Below are positions 6,781 to 12,338 of a stretch of 12,338 nucleotides of DNA, piece after piece (within the stretch, counting starts at the first letter, position 1; each line of letters begins with the position of its first letter). The translations under genes were made by a program, and so were the position numbers. The notes beneath the pieces were generated by a model, which searched no databases, had not been told where the DNA came from, and saw only the letters and a list, made by a program, of their open reading frames with translations. The DNA is from Alphaproteobacteria bacterium (GTDB lineage Bacteria > Pseudomonadota > Alphaproteobacteria > BOG-932 > Roseiterribacteraceae), in contig CAJCJC010000126.1 of assembly GCA_903970575.1 (NCBI GenBank), positions 1-12,338 of the forward strand, in the 5' to 3' direction.

Positions 6781-7662
6781 CTACCGGTACCGCCAACGAA
6801 CAAGACGCCGTTCCAGCAGGCGAAAACTCTTATCCAGCGTGAAACCGATAACGCCGGTGATGACGACGCCAACCAGAACGAGATCGATGCGGAAGACCTG
6901 TCTGCCCCATTCCATCATCTGACCGATTCCGCTGTCGGCGATTAAGAGTTCCGTCCCAACCAGGACCATCCAGGAACGGCTGAGCGCGATGCGCATGCCG
7001 GACAGAACTGGCGGGACGGTCGCCGGCAAAATGACTCTGAAGAACCGGGTCAACGGTCTGATCTTGTAGATATCGGCGACGTCCAGATAGACGCGGGGTA
7101 TGCCTTTGACGCCTTCGAAGGCGGCCAGCGCGACGGGCAAAGCGGTTGCTTTCGCGACCAGCACGATCTTCACCGTCTCGCCGATGCCCAGCACCATGAT
7201 AAAGCCCGGGATCAGGGCGATCGTCGGCAATTGCCGGATCAGCTGAAAGGTCGGATGCAGATAGGCTTCGGCGTTGCGCGACAAACCCATGAACGATCCC
7301 AGCAGCAATCCGATGCCGGCGCCGATTCCGTAACCGATCGCCAACCGGCCCAAACTGCTGGACAGGTTTCTCTGCAAATCGCCCGACCGGACCATGTCCC
7401 AGAAGGTGGCCGCGACTTCCTCCGGAGGCACAACGACCTCGGTTGGAAACAGGCCCGAGTGGCTGAGAGCGAACCAGCCGGCGAGCAGAAGAACAGGTGA
7501 CAGAAGGATGGTTAAGCCGGTTCGCTTCAGCGTTCGCGGCGCGTTTGCCGCGACGGCGGTCTTTGGCCCGGAGGCAGCGAGCCACGAGAAAAAACTCTCG
7601 AGGCTCCGCCGGGTTTTCGCCTGAGCCGAGAAAACCGATCCTCCCGTCACCTGATCGACCAT
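6781..7662 (-). CDS. ABC importer permease, SsuC/TauC-like (first permease)
   Basis: This 293-residue inner-membrane permease of the BPD transport family starts with about 45 polar residues that are longer than needed for an SsuC protein and likely cytoplasmic. Membrane segments follow near 49-67, 106-125, 148-160, 165-182, 214-226 and 260-275. The PTEVVVPPEEVAATFWDM stretch (73-90) is typical of the group. Its coupling loop is YLDVADIYKIRPLTRFFRVILP (192-213). LIADSGIGQMMEWGRQVFRIDLV near 240-262 marks the C-terminal conserved region. The ATG at 7662 has AAGGAGG 7 bases upstream, the best ribosome site in the block. It lies 27 bases behind the TonB-dependent receptor gene, so receptor and importer are probably made together. 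No substrate-binding protein gene accompanies it in the window. Confidence 0.9.
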   Translation of the reverse strand: MVDQVTGGSVFSAQAKTRRSLESFFSWLAASGPKTAVAANAPRTLKRTGLTILLSPVLLLAGWFALSHSGLFPTEVVVPPEEVAATFWDMVRSGDLQRNLSSSLGRLAIGYGIGAGIGLLLGSFMGLSRNAEAYLHPTFQLIRQLPTIALIPGFIMVLGIGETVKIVLVAKATALPVALAAFEGVKGIPRVYLDVADIYKIRPLTRFFRVILPATVPPVLSGMRIALSRSWMVLVGTELLIADSGIGQMMEWGRQVFRIDLVLVGVVITGVIGFTLDKSFRLLERRLVRWRYR

Positions 7663-7689
7663 TTAGAAGCCTCCTTTTGCATATCTCGC

Positions 7690-10140
7690 TCAGAACTTCG
7701 CGGTGAGAGAGACAAACCAGGTGCGCGGCTTGCCTTGCTGGACGGCGGACACGCCATTGGATGGGGCGATGGCGTGATCGAGATATCGCTGGTCCAGCGC
7801 ATTCAGCAGATTGGCCGATATCTCGTATTTTTCCGCGTCATCCACGAACCAGTTGGCGTGAGCGTTGACCAAGCCATAGGCCGGTTGTTGCAGGGTCGCG
7901 TCCTGTTCAAAGGTCGGATTGAAATATTGATGGGAACGCCAGTTGTAATCGACCGCCAACCGGACCGATCCGCCCCAGTTCAGCGGAATCGTGTAATCGA
8001 GATCGAGATCAAGGGTCTCGTTGGGTGAGCGCGAAAAAGCGCCTCCGATCGGATTGACCGCGTATTTGCCGCCGCCGATCGCGAGGTAATTATAGGGCAG
8101 ATTAATCGGAAGCGTCGGAACGCTTGTCAGCGGGTAATAGGTATATCTTGTATCGAGAAGGCCAAGCGCGCCCTGGAAATGCAGTCGCTCCAACGGCGCC
8201 GCGTCGACCGTGAGATTGAGCCCTTTGACCGTGCCGGCGGCGTTCTGATAACCGCCGGCGGTCCCGGTATTGTTGACGCCGTTGATCGTCGTGGACGGCA
8301 CGATGACGAGCACCTGAATGCTCGAGTAATCGTAATAGAACGCCGATGCGTTGACGATGAGCCGGCGATCCAGCCATGAGGTTTTGACGCCGAGTTCGTA
8401 GGTGTCGATATGCTCGGGCTCATAGGGCTGGATTTGCGCGGCGATATTGCCGGCGGCGGCCGAACCTGAGGTGGTCGAGGCGAAACCACCGCTTAAAAAG
8501 CCCTTCGCGTAGCGGAAATACGCCAGGGCGTTATCGGTAATCTTGTAGGTCGGCGTCGCATCCCAGGTGAAGTAACGCCAGGTATGAGAATTCGCCAGGT
8601 TCGAGGCCGTTACGAGAGAGCTTCCATGCAGGCCGCTTACCGAGTTCGGCAACCACCACTCGCTGGTATTGTCGAAATTGACGCCTGAAATATAGGGAAC
8701 GCCGGCAATCTGCTTGGCTTGCGATGCGTAGGTGTAACGAAGATCGTAATCCTTGCTCTCCAGGCCCAAACGCCCGCCGAGGGTCAGATAAAATTGGTCG
8801 GTGAAATTGTACGTGCCGCTCGCGAAGGCGGAGTAGCTTTGCGTTTTGGTAAAGGCGTAGGTCTCGTTCCAGCTCAGCGGGGTATAGGCGCCGGAAGTCG
8901 TCGGCACGCCTTCATTGGCGTTGGTATTGCCTGCGAAGACATCGTTGGTGTTCGCTTCGTCGAACCAATAGAGACCGCCGATCCAATTGAATTGGTCCTC
9001 TCGGGGGGAGGCGACGCGCAACTCCTCGCTCCACTCCTGATCCGGCGTGACGGAATAGGCGACGGCATTGTTAATGGGAAGCGATGCGCTGCCGAATGTG
9101 TTGACCGTTCGGTCGTTATATTCATAGCCGGTGATCGAGGTGACGGTCAGGTCGCCCGGCTGCCAATTTATTTTGAGCGCGCCGCCTTTGTCATCGATGC
9201 CGTCCGTGCCGGTTTGGGCGGAGTTTTTCACCCCGTAAGCGTTGGCGCCGCCATCGGCGTAGCCGAAATTACGCGGCGCCGCGTAATTGTAATCGGGCCG
9301 GTATTCGAATGGGTAGGCATCGCCGGCGTAGCTGCGTATATGCGTGGTTAGCTGGATCGTCAGATCGTCGGTCGGGGTCGCCAGTAAAGCGATGCGACCG
9401 GCGAGGTCATGGGCTTTACCCAAATCCGGGCCGCCATTCAGATTTTGAACCCAGCCGTCGTATTTCTGGCTATAGAAAGAAACGCGGCCGGCGAGTTTAT
9501 CGTCGATGAGCGATCCGCCCACCGCGCCCTGCTCGTCGATTTCATTATAGCTCCCGAAAGACAGCTTGGCGTATCCGCCAAAATCGAAGCTTGGAGGCTT
9601 GGTGATATAGCTGATCGCGCCGCCGGTCGTGTTCTTTCCCCACAGCGTGCCTTGCGGGCCGTTCAGCACTTCCACCCGCTCCAAATCGTAGGTCGGAAAA
9701 TCCTGGGCGTAGACGTTGGCGATATAGACTTCGTCGATATACACGCCGACAGGGCTGACCGTGTTGGCGGCCGTGTTGTTGGTGCCAACGCCGTTCAAGA
9801 ACCAGCGCGGACGCTCGCGGCTGTCCGTGGCGGCGGCGGAGAAGTTCGGAACGAACTGGGCGATATCGTTCGCCGTGGAGACCTCGTCCGAGTTCGTCAG
9901 AAACTTTCCGCTGAAAGCGGAAATTGAAATCGGCACGGCCTGAACATTTTCAGCGCGCTTTTGCGCCGTCACGACGATTTCCTCCAACCCGCCATCGGCG
10001 CTGACGCCGCTATCGGAGGCGGGAGCGACAGTATCCGCGGTGTCGCCCCACACAGGGGAAGACATCAAACCGGTCATGGAAGCAACCGCAACCAGCGCGG
10101 CGACGCTTGCTTGGCGCAAAAGCCATTCTTTACGCGACAT
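7690..10140 (-). CDS. TonB-dependent outer-membrane receptor
   Basis: This complete 816-residue receptor takes up a scarce ligand across the outer membrane using TonB/ExbBD energy. An N-terminal signal peptide (charged MSRKEWLLR, hydrophobic core about 11-30, cleavage near 32) is followed by the TonB-box region LEEIVVTAQKRAE (52-64). The plug domain follows at about 66-185, with RPRWFLNGVGTNN, VGVYIDEVYI, LERVEVLNGPQGTLWGKNTTGGAISYIT and the rest of that conserved block. A 22-strand-type barrel ends in the expected terminal aromatic residue (WFVSLTAKF). The sequence is of the sphingomonad/caulobacter type, often wrongly named an iron receptor. The ligand cannot be read from the sequence, but co-localisation with a sulfonate-type importer and SsuD-like enzymes points to an organosulfur compound; Pseudomonas putida SftP, a receptor linked to sulfate-ester uptake, is a precedent. 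The ATG at 10140 has TGGAG upstream at a long spacing (11), behind a long leader. Confidence 0.93.
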   Translation of the reverse strand: MSRKEWLLRQASVAALVAVASMTGLMSSPVWGDTADTVAPASDSGVSADGGLEEIVVTAQKRAENVQAVPISISAFSGKFLTNSDEVSTANDIAQFVPNFSAAATDSRERPRWFLNGVGTNNTAANTVSPVGVYIDEVYIANVYAQDFPTYDLERVEVLNGPQGTLWGKNTTGGAISYITKPPSFDFGGYAKLSFGSYNEIDEQGAVGGSLIDDKLAGRVSFYSQKYDGWVQNLNGGPDLGKAHDLAGRIALLATPTDDLTIQLTTHIRSYAGDAYPFEYRPDYNYAAPRNFGYADGGANAYGVKNSAQTGTDGIDDKGGALKINWQPGDLTVTSITGYEYNDRTVNTFGSASLPINNAVAYSVTPDQEWSEELRVASPREDQFNWIGGLYWFDEANTNDVFAGNTNANEGVPTTSGAYTPLSWNETYAFTKTQSYSAFASGTYNFTDQFYLTLGGRLGLESKDYDLRYTYASQAKQIAGVPYISGVNFDNTSEWWLPNSVSGLHGSSLVTASNLANSHTWRYFTWDATPTYKITDNALAYFRYAKGFLSGGFASTTSGSAAAGNIAAQIQPYEPEHIDTYELGVKTSWLDRRLIVNASAFYYDYSSIQVLVIVPSTTINGVNNTGTAGGYQNAAGTVKGLNLTVDAAPLERLHFQGALGLLDTRYTYYPLTSVPTLPINLPYNYLAIGGGKYAVNPIGGAFSRSPNETLDLDLDYTIPLNWGGSVRLAVDYNWRSHQYFNPTFEQDATLQQPAYGLVNAHANWFVDDAEKYEISANLLNALDQRYLDHAIAPSNGVSAVQQGKPRTWFVSLTAKF

Positions 10141-10165
10141 AATAAAAATAACTCCAGACGGCGCG

Positions 10166-10184
10166 CGGAACCATTCAGGTTCCG
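10166..10184 (-). promoter_or_regulatory. hairpin just upstream of the receptor start codon
   Basis: A perfect 7-bp inverted repeat, CGGAACC-ATTCA-GGTTCCG, ends 25 bases before the receptor ATG. In the leader RNA it would form a stable stem next to the ribosome binding site. There is no T-run after it, so it is not a terminator. It may affect translation or RNA stability. Confidence 0.4.
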
Positions 10185-10304
10185 ACGCTCATTTCTTTTT
10201 GAGAGGGCCTCCCCACCCGGCCTCAGTCCGAATGGGAGCGATTTTACGAACGCCGACTGGCGCGGAATGCCGCGACAGGGCGTTGAATCAAAGGCTTCGG
10301 GGCT

Positions 10305-10373
10305 TCAACAGCGCGCCCGGCCATGAAGCCGGTCCATTATCTCGGTGAGCCTGCGGGCCGATGTGACGCTCAT
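10305..10373 (-). CDS. possible 22-codon leader peptide (upstream ORF) in the receptor leader
   Basis: The ATG at 10373, preceded by GGAAG at 5-base spacing, opens a 22-codon frame ending in TGA at 10305-10307. The peptide begins MSVTSARRLTEIMDRL and ends HGRARC, so the last sense codon is Cys, in an Arg-rich tail. It lies entirely inside the predicted leader of the TonB-dependent receptor gene, about 60 nt after the predicted transcription start and 164 bases before the receptor ATG. Its 3' codons form one arm of a potential hairpin. Cysteine-containing leader peptides upstream of sulfur-assimilation genes are known in actinobacteria, so the idea that translation of the Cys codon senses sulfur status is attractive but unproven. 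The same frame extends 5' without a stop to an in-frame ATG at 10544, but that lies upstream of the predicted promoter. Short random ORFs of this size are common. Confidence 0.35.
   Translation of the reverse strand: MSVTSARRLTEIMDRLHGRARC
10317..10332 (-). promoter_or_regulatory. leader hairpin with alternative pairing partners
   Basis: CCGGC (10317-10321) and GCCGG (10328-10332) can form a 5-bp stem with a 6-nt loop inside the 3' part of the small upstream ORF. The element GAAGCC (10325-10330, plus strand) is also complementary to two copies of GGCTTC at 10301-10306 and 10293-10298. The leader RNA could therefore fold in mutually exclusive ways. No terminator T-run follows, so any effect would more likely be on translation or Rho access. 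Confidence 0.3.
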
Positions 10374-10415
10374 TATCTCTTCCGAATTAAGCGAACGTGG
10401 ACGCGATCCGTTTTG

Positions 10416-10430
10416 TCTGTACATAACAGA
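10416..10430. promoter_or_regulatory. dyad 1: TCTGT-N5-ACAGA
   Basis: A perfect 5-bp dyad with a 5-bp centre (TCTGTACATAACAGA) lies just downstream of the predicted receptor transcription start, a common place for a repressor site. It is the first of three dyads within 54 bp. No regulator gene is in the window to pair it with. Confidence 0.4.
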
Positions 10431-10434
10431 TGCT

Positions 10435-10455
10435 CGTCCGTCATAATGACGAACG
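10435..10455. promoter_or_regulatory. dyad 2: 21-bp operator-like palindrome over the receptor -10
   Basis: The core CGTCATAATGACG (10439-10451) is perfectly symmetrical about A10445. After one mismatched pair (10438/10452) the symmetry continues for three more pairs, CGT at 10435-10437 with ACG at 10453-10455. Nine of ten pairs in the half sites match. It covers the predicted -10 of the receptor promoter, as expected for an operator bound by a dimeric repressor of, for example, the TetR or GntR type. The regulator is unknown. Confidence 0.55.
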
Positions 10456-10468
10456 TTGAACATGTCAA
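10440..10468 (-). promoter_or_regulatory. candidate sigma70-type promoter of the receptor/transporter operon
   Basis: On the minus strand a consensus -35 TTGACA (10468-10463) is followed after exactly 17 bases by TATGAC (10445-10440), a 4/6 match to the -10 consensus. Transcription would start near 10433 and give a leader of about 290 nt before the receptor ATG at 10140. Both hexamers overlap dyad symmetries, which suggests regulated access of RNA polymerase. Confidence 0.5.
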
Positions 10469-10469
10469 C
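10455..10469. promoter_or_regulatory. dyad 3: GTTGA-N5-TCAAC over the receptor -35
   Basis: GTTGAACATGTCAAC is a 5-bp dyad with a 5-bp centre. It abuts dyad 2 and covers the TTGACA -35 of the receptor promoter. ACATGT within it is repeated at once in the following CAACATGTGAG. It is a possible second regulator site between the divergent promoters. Confidence 0.35.
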
Positions 10470-10481
10470 ATGTGAGATGTG

Positions 10482-10510
10482 TTGCCGCGATAACGGACAA
10501 TAGGTATATA
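10482..10510 (+). promoter_or_regulatory. candidate promoter of the ABC exporter gene
   Basis: TTGCCG (10482-10487) and TATATA (10505-10510) are separated by 17 bases on the plus strand, each matching consensus at about 4 of 6 positions. Transcription would start near 10517, about 70 bases before the exporter ATG. It is back to back with the receptor promoter; the two -35 boxes are about 13 bases apart, so a shared regulator could affect both. Confidence 0.4.
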
Positions 10511-10519
10511 GGGCCGGCC

Positions 10520-10542
10520 GCCGGACGCGCGTTCGCGCCGGC
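10520..10542 (+). promoter_or_regulatory. GC-rich hairpin in the exporter 5' leader
   Basis: GCCGG-A-CGCG (10520-10529) pairs with CGCGCCGGC (10534-10542), leaving one bulged A and a 4-nt loop. The 9-bp, almost all G/C stem would lie right at the 5' end of the exporter mRNA. It has no T-run after it, so termination is unlikely. Confidence 0.4.
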
Positions 10543-10587
10543 ATGTGCTGGGACTAATGAGAAAAATCGAAAGAGTGCGAAGACGCT

Positions 10588-12338
10588 ATGTCGAACATTT
10601 GGACAATTATAAAGCTGATACCGGAATATCGGTGGCGGGTAGCGACGATCATCGGGGCAAGCGCGGTTCTTGGCATGGCCGGAACAGCGACGCCTTATCT
10701 GTTCAAACGGATCGTCGACATCGTTGCGAAGCTGTTAAGCCATAAGCTCGGCGAAGAGGATGCCGCATCGGCGATGGCCCTGACCGTAGGCGGGCTCGCC
10801 TTGCTGCGCCTGGCAACCGTGATCTTCAGCTATGTACAGGAAAAATTATCGGATTCGCTCTGGCTCAGCACCGTCAGCACATTGCGGCAACGTGTTTTCG
10901 ATAACATGACCGGCCTGTCGCTCGATTATTACGAGACGACGCGCGTCGGGGATATCATGGAGCGTTTCGCGACGATCACCTCCATCACCATGTGGCTCTT
11001 CTCGTTGAGCGAGGGGACGTTGGCCAGCATCCTGCAGCTCGCCTTTGGAACAACCGTATTGTTGGTAAAGGCCCCGATAGTGGGGCTTATCATGCTGGCC
11101 GTCATTCCCTTCAACCTCGTGACATCCTTCAGGGCAGTCACCAAAACCAAACCGTTGCGCCGAAAATGGAACCACCTCGTCGGGAAGATGAGCGGCCTGT
11201 TGAGCGAAATGGTCAGCCAGATCGCAACGGTGCGAAGCTTCGCGGGCGAGCGGATCGTCAAGAGCCGCTATGACAGCGTGCAGGAGGAATGGTGGGAAAC
11301 GCGCATCGTCGAACAGGCGATCGAACACCGCGCGGGGCTGTTGCTGAACCTCGTCAATACGATCGCCATCGTCGGATCGATCGTCATCGTGACGAACGGC
11401 GCCTTGGCCGGGCGCTTCACCGTCGGCGATATTTTGCTCGTTCTGACGCTGACCCAAGGTTTGATCACGACGATTCAGCCGATCACGCGCCTCGTCAATA
11501 CGACGGGCGATGTCGACACCTCCGCCGAACGTCTTGTCGAGCTTTTGAATGTGGCGCCGACAGTGACCGATGCTCCCGACGCCATCGCGCTCGATGAGAT
11601 CGCTTCGATCGAGTTCCGTAACGTCAGTTTCGTCTATCCGAACAAATCTTATCTGGCGCTGGACGCCGTTTCCTTCCGGCTGGACGCCGGGGAGGTTTTG
11701 GCGCTCGTCGGCCCCAGCGGTTCGGGCAAGTCGACGATCATCAAGCTGCTGATGCGGCTTTACGATCCGACGGAAGGCGAAATTCTGATCAACGGGCGGA
11801 ACATACGCGCCTTCACCCAGGAATCGCTTCGACTCCTCATGGGGGTGGTGCTTCAGGACGTTGCGCTTTTCAACGACACGATCGGCGACAATATCGGCTT
11901 TGCCCGCCCGGATGCCACCATGGACGAAATCCAGGCGGCCGCGCGAATGGCGCATGCCGACAGCTTTATCAGCAAATTGCCGGATCGATACGAAACCCGT
12001 GTCGGAGAGCGTGGGGTAAAACTATCCGGCGGCGAGAAACAGCGCGTCGCGATCGCGCGCGCCCTTCTGCGGGATCCCGGGCTGATCATTCTCGATGAGG
12101 CCACAAGCGCGCTGGACTCTGAATCAGAGAGGCTGGTTCAGGATGGGCTGCAAAAGTTGATGCAGGGGCGCACATCCATCGTGATCGCGCATCGCTTCAG
12201 CACGATCGTCAACGCCGATAAGATCGTCGTGATGCAAGGCGGCCGGATTATAGAGACCGGGGATCATGGGTCGCTGGTTCAGATGCGCGACGGGCTTTAC
12301 GCCAGACTTCACGCCCTGCAGGTCGAACTCCAAAGGCC
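10588..12338 (+). CDS. type I ABC exporter, fused membrane and ATPase domains (3' end outside window)
   Basis: The frame is open from the ATG at 10588 to the window edge (583 codons without a stop). It is nearly the full ~600-residue length of an ABCB/MsbA/ATM1-like half transporter that works as a homodimer. Membrane segments are seen near residues 18-38, 65-83, 137-160, 164-180, 252-272 and 280-298, with the typical LDYYETTRVGDIMERF (112-127) intracellular motif. The ATPase domain from about 340 has Walker A GPSGSGKST (375-383), Q-loop Gln423, signature LSGGEKQR (479-486), Walker B LIILDEA (499-505) with Glu504, and switch His535. It is therefore a competent ATPase. An in-frame TGA at 10558-10560 excludes a longer start; the ribosome site is weak (GAAAGAG or GAAGA). 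It is divergent from the receptor operon. The substrate cannot be told from the sequence (lipid, drug, peptide or thiol conjugate). Confidence 0.92.
   Translation, partial: MSNIWTIIKLIPEYRWRVATIIGASAVLGMAGTATPYLFKRIVDIVAKLLSHKLGEEDAASAMALTVGGLALLRLATVIFSYVQEKLSDSLWLSTVSTLRQRVFDNMTGLSLDYYETTRVGDIMERFATITSITMWLFSLSEGTLASILQLAFGTTVLLVKAPIVGLIMLAVIPFNLVTSFRAVTKTKPLRRKWNHLVGKMSGLLSEMVSQIATVRSFAGERIVKSRYDSVQEEWWETRIVEQAIEHRAGLLLNLVNTIAIVGSIVIVTNGALAGRFTVGDILLVLTLTQGLITTIQPITRLVNTTGDVDTSAERLVELLNVAPTVTDAPDAIALDEIASIEFRNVSFVYPNKSYLALDAVSFRLDAGEVLALVGPSGSGKSTIIKLLMRLYDPTEGEILINGRNIRAFTQESLRLLMGVVLQDVALFNDTIGDNIGFARPDATMDEIQAAARMAHADSFISKLPDRYETRVGERGVKLSGGEKQRVAIARALLRDPGLIILDEATSALDSESERLVQDGLQKLMQGRTSIVIAHRFSTIVNADKIVVMQGGRIIETGDHGSLVQMRDGLYARLHALQVELQR

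Noticed and set aside
6003..6872. 573-residue frame extending upstream of the ATPase gene
   Set aside because: The upstream part overlaps both permease genes in another frame, has no ABC or other motif, and a strong ribosome site marks the internal start at 5966.
10141..10373. known SAM-type riboswitch in the receptor leader
   Set aside because: The leader is long and structured, but I could not match conserved cores of SAM-II or other sulfur-related riboswitches.
10305..10544. 79-residue minus-strand frame across the divergent promoter region
   Set aside because: Its upstream part runs through both promoters and the dyads. Only the last 22 codons lie within the predicted transcript, so only that part is reported.
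10846..11955. 369-residue minus-strand frame inside the exporter
   Set aside because: It is antisense to the clearly recognisable exporter, is composed mainly of Arg, Asp, Gln and His as expected of a GC-rich shadow frame, and shows no domain.

Overview
The window is GC-rich DNA from a Gram-negative bacterium. The outer-membrane TonB-dependent receptor with an EIVVTAQKR-type N-terminus, the MBG-repeat surface protein and the codon usage suggest an alphaproteobacterium, perhaps a sphingomonad-like or methylotroph-like lineage. That placement is inference only.

Layout. Bases 2-505 (+) hold the 3' end of a large repetitive MBG/YDG-type surface protein. A 12-bp perfect hairpin at 687-724 separates it from a long minus-strand block that reads from 10140 down to 752. 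In transcription order the block contains a TonB-dependent receptor, two different ABC permeases, an SsuB/TauB-type ATPase, three SsuD-like LLM flavin-dependent monooxygenases (two of them near-identical tandem copies) and a class II aldolase/adducin-like protein. A second promoter candidate lies at about 5055-5084, in the 139-bp gap before the first monooxygenase. The block is therefore probably two transcription units that may be joined by readthrough.

On the other side of a 447-bp divergent regulatory region (10141-10587), a (+) type I ABC exporter with fused membrane and ATPase domains starts at 10588 and runs off the right edge. It has no internal stop.

How the genes could work together (inference). 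The receptor brings a scarce organic molecule through the outer membrane. The nitrate/sulfonate/taurine-type ABC importer takes it into the cytoplasm. The flavin-dependent monooxygenases cleave it, most plausibly at a C-S bond to release sulfite, and the aldolase-like protein acts on a carbon product. Neither a periplasmic binding protein nor a flavin reductase is encoded in the window, so these must be elsewhere or replaced. All three monooxygenases differ from E. coli SsuD at positions important for alkanesulfonate cleavage, and the aldolase-like protein lacks residues of the classical zinc aldolase site. The pathway is therefore probably not the standard alkanesulfonate one.

The most unusual non-coding part is the leader of the receptor gene. 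It has a strong promoter candidate embedded in three clustered dyads, a predicted leader of about 290 nt, a 22-codon upstream ORF ending Arg-Cys-stop, and segments able to form alternative hairpins. No tRNA, rRNA, CRISPR array or intact insertion sequence was seen.
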